From assembly GCF_042477335.2 (NCBI RefSeq), contig NC_091245.1:111200501-111264500 (forward strand): DNA of 64,000 nt, written 5' to 3'. The notes below the pieces were generated by a model, which worked only from the letters and a program-made list of their open reading frames with translations, had not been told where the DNA came from and ran no database searches. The translations under genes and the position numbers were made by a program. This document shows positions 11,851 to 23,560 of this stretch, one piece after another; position 1 is the stretch's first letter, and every line of letters starts with the position of its first letter. This DNA comes from Ovis canadensis. Lineage: Eukaryota > Chordata > Mammalia > Artiodactyla > Bovidae.

Positions 11851-12791
11851 TAAAATAATTCAAATGAAACATTATTACCTTTGACTATGGCATTCATCAC
11901 ATCTAAAACTCCCAAATGTTCTCTCCCCTCACAAAAATATATGTGCATACTCACACACATACACATACACAGTTCCACATGTGTAAATACTTCAGCAGCA
12001 GCATCAAAACTGATCTGGGATCTTGCATGCTTTAAATATGCATTTTTAAAAATTGTGTGCAACATACTACCTGTCTTAATTTGGCTTCATTTTATCCCTG
12101 CTGCCCACCTCCCTCCTCGCTCCTCTTGGAAACATTTATATTTATTAAGAACATGTTATATTCTACTTATTCTTGGTAGTTCTGCAACAATTTTCTCTAA
12201 TCCATCATGCACTGCAAGTGGGGAGTGTGAAAGGACATCGGGTGAAACTGGTTTTTCTCTAGAGAAGCTACAAAGTTAACACTGTGAAAATCCTATTTCA
12301 GAACATTTAAGATCTGTAAGAGTCTGGTTCATTTTTTTTTCCCCCTCAAAGGTAAGTATTAAAAATGTCTTAACTCTTGATTTTACATGTCAAGCTATCA
12401 AGCTATTGAGTTTAAGGTTCTTATTTTTCTGGTATGGCTAAGACATCAACCCAGCATTAACCCAGATACCTTCAAAGAAGGATTTTTTTCCCCAACCCAA
12501 TTTTAAATGACTAATTAACAAAAATATGTGAATGTCAACCGAGTTTATGGAACAAGTGAGACCTGATTGTAGGCAATGCTGCAACAGGGAGAAGTTATAA
12601 TAAGTATGCTCGTAAGATTGTCACTTCTACTCTGTTTTTTGTTTACCTTAGGTGAGGGAAGTCTTTATAGGAGATAGAGGGAATATAATAGCCTATCTCT
12701 ATCAAAACAAAACAAAACTGGAAATCCCTGGATAAGACTTTATACTAAATATTTGCTCGCACGTTCAATATATGCATATTTCCAAAATATA
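11851..12791. other. No recognised feature
   Basis: Contains a 132-codon open frame at 11881-12279 (+) with no recognisable domain, which I regard as chance. Otherwise AT-rich intergenic sequence. Confidence 0.5.
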
Positions 12792-13668
12792 TTCAGTTCA
12801 GTTCAGTCGCTTAGTCGTGTCCGACTCTTTGTGATCCCATGAATTGCAGCACGCCAGGCCTCCCTGTTCATCACCATCTCCCAGAGTTCACTCAGACTCT
12901 ATCCATCGAGTCAGTGATGCCATCCAGCCATCCCATCCTCTGTTGTCCCCTTCTCCTCTTGCCTCCAATCCCTCCCAGCATCAGAGTCTTTTCCAATGAG
13001 TCAACTCTTCGCGTGAGGTGGCCAAAGTACTGGAGTTTCAGCTTCAGCATCAGTCCTTCTGGAGAACACCCAGGATTGATCTCCTTTAGAATGGACTGGT
13101 TGGATCTCCTTGCAGTCCAAGGGAATCTCAAGAGTCTTCTCTGACACCACAATTCAAAAGCATTAATTCTTCAGCACTCAGCTTTCTTCACAGTCCAACT
13201 TTCGCATCCGTACATGACTGCAGGAAAAACCATAGCCTTGACTAGACTGACCTTTGTTGGCAAAGTAATGTCTCTGCTTTTGAATATGCTATCTAGGTTG
13301 GTCATAACTTTTCTTCCAAGGAGTAAGCGTCTTTTAATTTCATGGCTGCAGTCACCATCTGCAGTGATTTTGGAGCCAAAAAATAAATAAATAAATAAAG
13401 TCTGACACTGTTTCCACTGTTTCCCCATCTATTTCCCATGAAGTGATGGGACCGGATGCCATGATCTTCATTTTCTGAATGTTGAGCTTTAAGCCAACTT
13501 TTTCACTCTCCACTTTCACTTTCATCAAGAGGCTTTTTAGCTCCTCTTCACTTTCTGCCATAAGGGTGGTGTCATCTGCATATCTGAGGTTATTGATATT
13601 TCTCCCAGCAATCTTGATTCCAGCTTGTGCTTCTTCCAGCCCAGGGTTTCTCATGATGTACTCTGCAT
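12792..13668 (-). mobile_element. BovB LINE, antisense, 5'-truncated, post-YADD region to 3' end
   Basis: Begins at the left with the complement of the GAACT tail (TTCAGTTCAGTTCAG) and ends at 13668 in the complement of the sequence just before the YADD box. A minus-strand frame includes NNLRYADDTTLMAESEEEL. A short TAAA-type slippage repeat at 13380-13400 interrupts the ORF, and the C-terminal part reads on in other frames. Possible short target duplications (AAATATATT and AAAGTATATT) flank it. Confidence 0.92.
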
Positions 13669-14295
13669 AAAAGTATATTAAGCCCCTATTACTTATCAGG
13701 CTAATAATCAGCATGGCAATGAGCATATAGAGATGAATAACACTCACCCGCTAGTACTTCTAGCTCTTTCAGGCTATATGTCTCTGCTCAGGCTCTTTTC
13801 TTTCCCTTGATTGTCCTCCCTAATCCCTCCCAGACTTCAGTTGACCTAGCACCATGGAAAGTTCATTAAATATCATCTCTCTGAATTATTTTTTGACCTT
13901 CTAAGTAGATTTGGATCAGTTCCCTTTTTTTGCACGACACTCCTGACCCCAAACAACGATCCTATATGTATGCCGGTAACAAGTTTTGGTATTTTTTCTT
14001 ATTTTCTCTGTCTTCCCATTGGACTGTGAAGAACTAGAAATAGAACCCCTGCACTGCCCAGTACTATAGACCCAGAACTACTTAACTGCTCAATACACAG
14101 TGCTTGAGAAATGAACAGAGACTCATTATGGGTACTTTTCTGATGAGCAGAAAAGCTAAACTAAAGAACTGCTGAAACAAGAGAGGTTTCGCAATGCACA
14201 AGAGACCCAAGATGAAGAAACATGTGTAGAGTGAAATACTGGAAAATTATGATAACAGAAAAAGATAATGAAAACAGCCCCCACATACCAGCAAT
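13669..14295. other. No recognised feature
   Basis: Intergenic; I identified no family. Confidence 0.5.
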
Positions 14296-14357
14296 CTGCT
14301 GCGATTCATGGGGTCGCAGAGTCGGACACGACTGAGCAATTGAACTGAACTGAAGTA
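14296..14357 (+). mobile_element. Very short BovB tail (about 60 bp)
   Basis: Only the last 60 bp of BovB is present, ending GAACTGAACTGAAG. The close match to young copies, such as 16225-16290, suggests a recent but extremely 5'-truncated insertion, or a SINE tail. Confidence 0.8.
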
Positions 14358-14370
14358 TTATGAATTGATT

Positions 14371-15015
14371 ATAAAATTTTAGTAAAATCTCGTCATTTAC
14401 AGTTTACATATAACAAAAACTACCTACATATGTGTGCGCATATAACCTGGATAAAAGTAGCAAATTTTAAGACCTAAAAAAAACGGAAACACACAAGCAC
14501 ACACACATAGGTGATTCATTGTTCCTGAGTCATCCTACTAGAAGGACCTGGGACCACACAGGCGTATCTACTCTTGTACTATTTGCTGCACTTCTACTGT
14601 AAAAGCTGCTTCCTCCAGTGAGTCTAAATCCATGCAAAGTGTGTAAACAATGAACAGTAATGGGCAATTCACTCATCTGTGAGGCGTGTTGAGGAGGGGC
14701 AGGAATGATATTTAAACACTTGAGAGAATGGAAGGGATGGGATGGAAGAAAGCCAGAAAACCCTCAGTAAAGAAGATCATAAGTATAACAAAAACTACCT
14801 ATATCTCTACCATCTACATATTTTTCCATATCTGTATATACATTGATCTGTATACATATCTACATACTATATACCTATGTATGAGTGCACGTGTGTGTCC
14901 ACATTGCTTTAGGTCTTAAAATTTGTGACTTTTATCCAAGTTATATGTGCACACATATGTAGGTAGTTTTTGTTATATGTAAACTTTAAATGACAAGATT
15001 TTACTACAATTTTGT
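14371..15015. repeat. Long inverted repeat, two 108-bp arms about 93% identical
   Basis: The left arm, 14371-14478, and right arm, 14908-15015, are reverse complements with 8 mismatches in 108 positions by hand alignment and no gap. The arms include the complementary blocks CAAAAACTACCTACATATGT (14414-14433) and ACATATGTAGGTAGTTTTTG (14953-14972). The 429-bp spacer is AT-rich, and a third short copy of the block TATAACAAAAACTACCTA lies at about 14785. The right arm abuts the L1 3' end that begins near 15020. Confidence 0.9.
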
Positions 15016-15019
15016 ATTT

Positions 15020-16376
15020 TAAAGTGTGTCAAAATATATACCTACTATTATAAAATAGATAACTAATGAGAACCTATTATATAGCACAAGGAACCCTACT
15101 CAGTGATCTGTGGTGACCTAAATGGGCAGGAAAATCTAAAAAAGAGTAGATATATGTATATGCTGGATCATGGAAAAAGCAAGAGAGTTCCAGAAAAACA
15201 TCTATTTCTGCTTTATTGACTATGCCAAAGCCTTTGACTGTGTGGATCACAATAAACTGTGGAAAATTCTGAAAGGGATGGAAATACCAGACCACCTAAC
15301 TTGCCTCTTGAGAAATCTGTATGCAGGTCAGGAAGCAACAGTTAGAACTGGACATGGAACAACAGACTGGTTCCAAATAGGAAAAGGTGTATGTCAAGGA
15401 TGTATATTGTCACCCTGCTTATTTAACTTCTATGCAGAGTACATCATGAGAAATGCTGGACTGGAAGAAACACAAGCTAGAATCAAGATTGCCGGGAGAA
15501 ATATCAATAACCTCAGATATGCAGATGACACCACCCTTATGGCAGAAAGTGAAGAGGAGCTAAAAAGCCTCTTGATGAAAGTGAAAGAGGAGAGTGAAAA
15601 AGTTGGCCTAAAGCTCAACATTCAGAAAATTAAGATCATGGCGTCCGGTCCCATCACTTCATGGGAAATAGATGGGGAAACAGTGTCAGACTTTATTTTG
15701 GGGGGCTCCAAAACCACTGCAGATGGTGACTGCAGCCATGAAATGAAAAGACGCTTACTCCTTGGAAGAAAAGTTATGACCAACCTAGACAGCATATTCA
15801 AAAGCGGGGACATTACTTTGCTGACTGAGGTCCATCTAGTCAAGGCTATGGTTTTTCCTGTGGTCATATATGGATGTGAGAGTTGGACTGTGAAGAAGGC
15901 TGAGCACCGAAGAATTGATGCTTTTGAACTGTGGTGTTGGAGAACTCTTGAGAGTCCCTTGGACTGCAAGGAGATCCAACCAGTCCTTTCTGAAGGGGAT
16001 CAACCCTGGGATTTCTTTGGAGGGAATGATGCTGAAGCTGAAAGTCCAATACTTTGGCCACCTCATGCGAAGAGTTGACTCATTGGAAAAGACTCTGATG
16101 CTGGGAGGGATTGGGGGCAGTAGGAGAAAGGGACGACCGAGGATGGGATGGCTGGATGGCATCACGGACTCAATGGACATGAGTCTGAGTGAAATCCGGG
16201 AGATGGTGATGAACAGGGAGGCCTGGCGTGCTGCGATTCATGGGGTCGCAAAGAGTCGGACACGACTGAGCGACTGAACTGAACTGAACTGATAACTGAT
16301 TCACTTTGCTGTACAGCAGAAACTAACACAACACTGTAAAGCAACTATGTTCCAATTAAATTTTTTTTAAAAATAA
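15020..16376 (+). mobile_element. L1 3' UTR split by a BovB insertion
   Basis: Left part 15020-15160 and right part 16293-16376 are consecutive pieces of one sense-orientation artiodactyl L1 3' end. The left part ends in the TATATGTATA region. The right part resumes with TAACTGATTCACTTTGCTG and finishes in the A-rich tail. The BovB at 15161-16292 lies exactly between them. Confidence 0.85.
15161..16292 (+). mobile_element. BovB LINE, 5'-truncated, with a 302-codon RT frame
   Basis: The open frame 15170-16078 starts just before RT motif A (FIDYAKAFD), passes motif B (GVCQGCILSP) and the YADD catalytic box, and enters the C-terminal region. A 3-nt loss near 15943, relative to the copy at 20935, and later changes disturb the end. 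A +1 frame, 15915-16277, completes the C-terminus, ending in TRLSD. The copy lacks the endonuclease domain. Its high similarity to the other young copies suggests recent insertion. It is inside an L1 3' UTR and is therefore younger than that L1. Confidence 0.94.
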
Positions 16377-16421
16377 ACATTTTTTTTAAAAAGTAGACCA
16401 CATGTGCCTTCTTATATATAC

Positions 16422-16620
16422 ACATATACTTTATTGTAGTGTAGTTGACTTACAGTATTTCAGGTGCACAGCAAGGTGATTTAGTTATACAAATACACAT
16501 ATTGAAATTATTTTCCATCATAGGTTATTATAAGAAATTGACTATAGATCCCTATGCTAAATGGTAAATCTCTGTTGCTTGTTGCATACCTATTTTTTAA
16601 TTATAAATCTAGCATTCTAT
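16422..16620 (-). mobile_element. L1 3' UTR fragment, antisense
   Basis: Antisense artiodactyl L1 3' UTR: TTTATTGTAGTGTAGTTGAC at 16431-16450 and further blocks to about 16600. It may be the 3' end of the same element whose 5' half lies at 17310-18810, with the middle deleted, but I cannot prove this. Confidence 0.7.
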
Positions 16621-17309
16621 TCATACTAAGTCAAACAAGTGGAATCAAAATGTCATAATTTTTTTAGTTAGGTAAACATTCATGTTTTCTAAAAAACATA
16701 TATTATACATATTTATATACATATGTGCTAAAAAAGCTTTTCTTCTACACACTTGATAAAGGCTTGAGAAAGAACATCAAAAAAAAGGAAAGATAGAGAA
16801 ATTAGAGAATATAAACTAAATTAAATGGGAGCACTGAATATGAAGTAGAAAAAGTGAAACAAACCAGATAAAAGTAAAAGATCATCATATAGTCCAGTTG
16901 TTTTTAAACATGACTGCTCATTAGAAATGAATCTGGAGCTCTGGAGGAAAAAGAAAAAAAAAGCAATACCTGGTCACTTGGATTCTTCAAAAACTTTCAA
17001 GATAATTCTGATATACATTTGGATTTTAAAAAGTGATTGCAGATCTTTCTGTTAACTGGCAGTTTTGGCGATGTAGATCTCCATTATTTTTCTGTTGACC
17101 AATCATGATACAATGGTATTGAGTAAAAGTTACATAATCACAATAGTAAAAGATGTTTATCAGTTTTCACAGTCAATAGCCAAAAAATAAAAGATCATTA
17201 TAATTGCAAGCTATAATGGGAACATGATTAACAATATAATTACATACAATTGGGAGGGGGTGGTCAAGCAGAGTGATGTGGTAAGTGGAAATGCATATAT
17301 GCACATGTT
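16621..17309. other. No recognised feature
   Basis: AT-rich stretch between two L1 pieces of the same orientation. I could not align it confidently to L1. Confidence 0.45.
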
Positions 17310-18810
17310 CTCATTCACCCAGTCAGACTATGTCTTTTGGTTGGTACATTTAATTTATTTACATTTAAAGTAATTATCAATATGTGTGATTCTATTACAG
17401 TTTTCTTAACTGCTTGGAGTTTATTTTCTGTAAATCTTTTCCTTTTCTTGTGTTTCCTGCCTAGAGAAGGTCCTTCAGCATTTGTTGAAAAGCTGGTTTG
17501 GTGTTGCTGAATTCTCTTAACCTTTGTCTGAAAAGTTTTTGATTTCTCTATCAAAACTGAAGGAGAGTCTTGCTTGGTAGAGTCTTCTTGGTTGCCACTT
17601 CTTCCCTTTCATCATTTTAAATATACCACGCCCTTCCCTCTGGCTTGTAGAGTTTCTGTTGAGAAATCAGCTGATAGCCTGATGAGAGTTCCCTTGTATG
17701 TTGTCATTTTTCTCTTGTTGCTTTTAATATTTTATCTCTGTCTTTAATTTTTGTCAGTTTGATTACTATGTGTCTCAGTGTGTTCCTCCTTGGATTTATC
17801 CTGTCTGGGACTCTCTGTGCTTTCTGGGCTTGGTTGACTATTTCCATTCCCATGTTAGGGAAGTTTTCAGCTATTAGCTCTTCAAAATTTTCTCAGGTCC
17901 TTTCTCTCTCTCTTCTCCTGCTGGGGCCCCTATAATGTGAATGTTGATGAGTTTAATGTTGTCTCAGAAGTCTCTTAGGCTGTCTTTATTTCTTTTCATT
18001 CTTTTTTTCTATATTCTATTCTGTGGCAGTGATTTCCACCATTCTGTCCTCCAGGTCATTTATCTGTTTTCTGCCTCAATTATTCCTTCTAATGTATTAT
18101 TCATCTCTGTTTGTTCTTTAGTTCTTGTAGGTCTTTGGTAAACAGTTCTTGCATCTTCTCAATCTTTGCCTCCATTCTTTTCCCAAAATCCTGGATCATA
18201 TTCACTATTATTATTCTGAATTCTTTGCCTGGAAGGTTGCTATCTCTACTTCATTTAGTTGTTTTTCTGGGATTTTATCTTGTCCCTTCATCTGGGACAT
18301 AACTTTCTGCTTTTTCATCATGATTAACTTTCTGTAACATGGTTTTTGTTTTAACTGCTGTGACAAACTAGGTCTTGCTTTGGTGGGCAGGGCCTTGCTT
18401 AGTGAAGATTTAGTCCAATTATCTGCTGATGGTTTGCATGCCCTCTCCGTAGTAGTTTGGCCTGAGGTGGCCCAGCCCTGGGGTCTATGGGCTCTATAGT
18501 AGGATTAATGGCAAACTCTAAAAGGATTTATGCCAAGGGGGAATGTCCAGTGCCCCCATCCCTGTGGTGAGCTCCTGCCAACCCACACCTCCACAGGAGG
18601 CCCTCCAACACTAGGAGGTAGTTTTGGTTCAGTCTCCTGTGGGATCTTTGCTTCTCTCCTCTGAGTCTTGGTGCATGCAAAATTTTGTCTGTGCCCTCCA
18701 AGGCTGGAATCTCTGTTCCCCCAGTCCTTTGGAAGGTATATAATCAAATCCTGCTGGCTCTCAAGGCCAGATTCCCTTAGGATTCCCAGTCCCTTTTTTG
18801 GATCCCTAGG
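17310..18810 (-). mobile_element. L1 5' half, antisense: 5' UTR, ORF1, start of ORF2
   Basis: On the minus strand, GC-richer 5' UTR lies at about 18350-18810, decayed ORF1 at about 17440-18340, and the ORF2 start at about 17315-17400. In the short frame 17315-17554 the ORF1 C-terminus (KHKKRKR) runs into the ORF2 N-terminus (LIITLNVNKLN). L1 copies normally lose the 5' end. This one keeps the 5' end and lacks nearly all of ORF2, which points to deletion after insertion. A BovB abuts its 5' UTR at 18811. Confidence 0.8.
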
Positions 18811-20984
18811 CTGGTTTTATGAAGACCTACAAGACCTTTTAGAACTAACACCCAAAAAAGGTGTCCTTTTCATGATAGGGGACTGGAATGCAAAAGTAGG
18901 AAGTCAAGAAACACCTGGAGTAACAGACAAATTTGGCCTTGGAATGTGGAATGAAGCAGGGCAAAGGCTAATAGAGTTTTGCCAAGAAAACGCACTGGTC
19001 ATAGCAAACACCCTCTTCCAACAACACAAGAGAAGACTCTATACATGGACATCACCAGATGGTGAACACCGAAATCAGATTGATTATATTCTTTGCAGCC
19101 AAAGATGGAGAAGCTCTATATAATCAACAAAAACAAGACCAAGAGCTGACTGTGGCTCAGATCATGAACTCCTTATTACCAAATTCAGACTTAAATTGAA
19201 GAAAGTAGGGAAAACCTCTAGACCATTCAGGTATGACCTAAATCAAATCCCTTATGATTATACAGTGGAAATGAGAAATAGATTTAAGGGCCTAGATCTG
19301 ATAGACAGAGTGCCTAATGAACTATGGAATGAGATTCATGACACTGTACAGGAGACAGGGATCAAGACCATCCCCATGGAAAAGAAATGCAAAAAAGCAA
19401 AATGGCTGTCTGGGAAGGCCTTACAAATAGCTGTGAAAAGGAGAGAGGCAAAAAGCAAAGGAGAAAAGGAAAGATATAAGCATCTGAATGCAGAGTTCCA
19501 AAGAATAGCAAGAAGAGATAAGAAAGCCTTCTTCAGCGATCAATGCAAAGAAATAGAGGAAAACACCAGAATGGGAAAGACTAGAGATCTCTTCAAGAAA
19601 ATGAGAGATACCAAGGGAACATTTCATGCAGAGATGGGCTCGATAAAGGACAGAAATGGTCTGGACCTAACAGAAGCAGAAGATATTAAGAAAAGGTGGC
19701 AAGAATACACGGAAGTACACAAAGATCTTCACGACCCAGGTAATCATGATGATGTGAACACTAATCTAGAGCCAGACATCCTGGAATGTGAAGTCAAGTG
19801 GGCCTTAGAAAGCATCACTACAAACAAAGCTAGTGGAGGTGATGGAATTCCAGTTGAGCTGTTTCAAATCCTGAAAGATGATGCTGTAAAAGTGCTGCAC
19901 TCAATATGCCAACAAATTTGGAAAGCTCAGCAGTGGCCACAGGACTGGAAAAGATCAGTCTTCATTCCAATCCCAAAAAAAGGCAACACCAAAGAATGCT
20001 CAAACTACCGCACAATTGGACTCATCTCACATGCTAGTAAACTAATGCTCAAAATTCTCCAAGCCAGGCTTCAGCAATACGTGAACCGTGAACTTCCTGA
20101 TGCTCAAGCTGGTTTTAGAAAAGGCAGAGGAACCAGAGATCAAATTGCCAACATCCGCTGGATCATGGAAAAAGCAAGAGAGTTCCAGAAAAACATCTAT
20201 TTCTGCTTTATTGACTATGCCAAAGCCTTTGACTGTGTGGATTACAATAAACTGTGGAAAATTCTGAAAGAGATGGGAATACCAGACCATCTGACCTGCC
20301 TCTTGAGAAATCTGTATGCAGGTCAGGAAGCAACAGTTAGAACTGGACATGGAACAACAGACTGGTTCCAAATAGGAAAAGGTGTACGTCAAGGCTGTAT
20401 ATTGTCACCCTGCTTATTTAACTTCTATGCAGAGTACATCATGAGAAACGCTGGACTGGAAGAAACACAAGCTAGAATCAAGATTGCCGGGAGAAATACC
20501 AATAACCTCAGATATGCAGATGACACCACCCTTATGGCAGAAAGTGAAGAGGAGCTAAACAGCCTCTTGATGAAAGAGGAGAGTGAAAAAGTTGGCGTAA
20601 AGTTCAACATTCAGAAAACGAAGATGGCATCCGGTCCCAACACTTCATAGGAAATAGATGGGGAAACAGTGGAAAAAGTGTCAGACTTTATTTTTTGGGG
20701 CTCCCAAATCACCACAGATGGTGACTGCAGCCATGAAATTAAAAGACGCTACTCCTTGGAAGAAAAGTTATGACCAACCTAGATAGCATATTCAAAAGCA
20801 GGGACATTACTTTGCCAACTAAGGTCCATCTAGTCAAGGCTATGGTTTTTCCTGTGGTCATGTATGGATGTGGGAGCTGCACTGTGAAGAAGGCTGAGCG
20901 CCGAAGAATTGATGCTTTTGAACTGTGGTGTTGGAGAAGACTCTTGAGAGTCCCTTGGACTGCACGGAGATCCAACCAGAAGCC
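18811..20984 (+). mobile_element. BovB LINE with long endonuclease-RT frame, lacking its 3' end
   Basis: Starts within the endonuclease domain. The frame up to 19123 shows GDWNAKVG and the following TWTSPDGEHRNQIDYIL block, and the SDHE-type motif is encoded at about 19159-19170 in another frame. The 484-codon frame 19196-20650 carries the linker and the RT: FIDYAKAFD (residues 338-346), GVRQGC (396-401) and YADD (440-443). It stops at 20648, where a TAG replaces the conserved sense codon. The element ends abruptly at about 20984, about 300 bp short of the normal tail, so the 3' end was lost by later rearrangement. This is the longest RT frame in the window, but it is not a complete ORF. Confidence 0.93.
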
Positions 20985-22020
20985 CTTATAAACACTACTC
21001 CTGAAGGCACTATGAACCTCAGATTGAGAAACCTATTCTAGAGGGACACCAGTGATGGTTACCATCGAGACTCTGATGTCAGCTATGACGTCACCCACCT
21101 ATGAGAGCCTGCTACGAAGGACACTGGACAAGGAACCCCAGCCCTGCTGATCTCCTCATATTGAGACCTATGGAACAGAGAGTAAATTACAGTCATACAG
21201 AAGATGCAATGGTACTATTTGCATATTCCAGAATAGAGAAATAAAATTGGAAAGGAAGGGAGAGGAAGTGACCTGGGGATGAAATCACAACAGGAGTGTG
21301 CAAAAAGACAGATGTCCGTATCAATGTTTCTTCATATCTCACAGCTCTGCCTCAGAGCAGAGATAAACTAGTAATAAGATGCACAAAAAAATATTCTCAC
21401 AACCTTAATCATTGAGGATATAAAACAATGTAGCAAGAATATGCTGATTTTTCTATACATTAGTATTGAGAAAAGGATGAAGTCTGCACTATTTTCTGAG
21501 AAAAGTGAATTCCAATGGCATTTGCCTTAGACTTTGAAATCAAAAAAGCCAATATCTAAGACAACTACTTCAATGCCACTTTAGCTGCTAAATAGAAGTA
21601 TGAAAGCTTCCATAGGTTGAATAGAGAAGAGTCTTTATTAAAAGTGCATCTGGATAAAAGTAGTTACAGAGAACAGCCACCAATATGTTTTCTCCCAGTT
21701 TAGCCTCTAGGGAACAACAGAGATTTTTACTTTGATTTCGAATAAGGAAGAGAGACACGTAGAAATGAATAGGAGCCAAGGAACTAACATGGATGGATAA
21801 TAATAAGTGACAAGATGAGAATGAAGTCGTTATTCAGCAATCAGTTACTACTGTTTCAGTTATTCTTTATCTGTGACAACTATTCTTCATGATATCAACA
21901 GGATGTTTACGTTTTTATAATAAAAATTTCAATTGAATATATAATTATGTATAATTATATGTGAAAGATATTTCTAATGCATTGACCTTATTACTCCCAA
22001 ACATATTTTCATATTAACAT
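20985..22020. other. No recognised feature
   Basis: Sequence directly after the broken BovB. It includes a lone TGACGTCA palindrome at 21086-21093. I recognised no gene or repeat family. Confidence 0.5.
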
Positions 22021-22748
22021 ATAGCCTCTTGATGAAAGTGATAGAGGAGAGTGAAAAAGTTGGCTTAAAACTCAACATTCAAAAAGCTAAGATCATGGCA
22101 TCCAGTCCCATCACTTCATGGCAAATCGATGGAGAAACAGTGGAAACAGTGGCAGACTTTATTTTTTGGAGCTCCAAAATCACTGCAGATTGAGACTGCA
22201 GCCATGAAATTAAAAGACACTTGTTCCTTGGAAGAAAAGTTATGACCAACCTAGACAGCATATTAAAAAGTAGTGACATTACTTTGCCAGCAAAGGTCCA
22301 TCTAGTCAAAGCTATGGTTTTTCCACTAGTCATGTATGGATGTGAGAGTTGGACCATAAAGAAAGCTGAGTGCCAAAGAACTGATGCTTTTGAGCTGTGG
22401 TGTTGGAGAAGACTCTTGAGAGTCCCTTGGACTGCAAGGAAATCAAACCAATCGATCCTAAGGGAAATCAGTCCTGAATATTCACTGGAAGGACTGATGC
22501 TGAAGATGAATACTTTGGCCACCTGATGCAAAGAACTGACTCATTGGAAAAGATACTGATGCTGAGAAAATTTGAAGGCAGGAGGAGAAAGGGATGACAG
22601 GATGAGACTGTTGGATGGCATCACCGATTCAATGCATATGAGTTTAAGCAAGTTCCAGGAATTGATGATGGAGAGGGAAGCCTGGCATGCTGCAGTCTGT
22701 GGGGTCACAAAGAACCAGACATGATTGAGCAACTGAACTGAACTGACT
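22021..22748 (+). mobile_element. BovB LINE 3' fragment
   Basis: Runs from just after the YADD region to the GAACTGAACTGA tail. A stop in a TTGAGACTG context (22190-22198) and a deletion near 22505 break the frame. A 101-codon piece, 22221-22526, is still open. Moderately diverged. Confidence 0.92.
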
Positions 22749-22789
22749 GATACCTTGACATGCCTAAAAACAATATCCTTCACAAAATT

Positions 22790-23560
22790 TTTCCATATCA
22801 TAATGTTTGTCATCATTACTTTTAATTTGCATATGCTAATATGTGTGATGGTAGCTCATTGTGATTTTAATCTGCATTTCCCTAATGGCTAATATTGAAC
22901 ATGTTCTCATGTACTTGTTTGCCATTAATTAATCTTCAATTAAATACCTGTTTAAATCTGTGGTCCATTTATACCTTGGTTTGTTTGCTTTCTTTTGAGT
23001 GCTTTTTTTTTTATTTTGAGTGCTCTTTATATATTCCAGATCTGATCCCTTTCACATTTGTGAAATGCAAATTTTTTCTAAGCTGTTGTCTCATCTTAGT
23101 AGTATGTTCTGAGGGTAGAAATTCTTAAATTTGATGAGGTTATTTATCTTTTTTATCTTTTATAAACTGTGCTTTTGGTGTCATACAAAAAATAAACCTT
23201 TGCCTAACAGAAAGGCACAAATATTTTCTCTTAAAAGTTTTGTAATTTTAGATTTTACATTTAATTCTACCGTATTTTTGAGTCAGTTTTGTATAAAGTG
23301 CAAGATGTAGATCATAACTGGTGTTTTTGCATATAGACATCCAGTTGTTCCAGCATGGATTGATAAAACAGTTTCCATTCTCCACTGAATTTGCCTTTGC
23401 TTCTTAAAAAAAAGAAAAAGAAAGCAAACAGTTAACCACACAGGTACAGGTTTCTTTCTGGACTCTAGTTTGTGCCATTAACGTTTTTCCATCTTTCTAT
23501 CAATACTCTCCTGGTTAATATATTTTTAATGCCCTTTCTCTGTGTTATTATATCCTCATT
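22790..23560 (-). mobile_element. Old L1 (L1M) fragment, antisense
   Basis: Antisense blocks typical of old L1 3' regions: GGTAGCTCATTGTGATTTTA at 22850-22869, a 'shape of TATATATTCCAGATCTGATC' block near 23028-23047, and a GACATCCAGTTGTTCCAGCA block at 23337-23356. No coding capacity. Confidence 0.7.

Noticed and set aside
11881..12279. 132-codon plus-strand frame
   Set aside because: No domain, low-complexity composition around a CA-rich stretch, and a frame also open on the other strand. Treated as chance.
21086..21093. TGACGTCA palindrome as a CRE promoter element
   Set aside because: A single 8-bp match far from any supported transcription start. Expected by chance at this scale.
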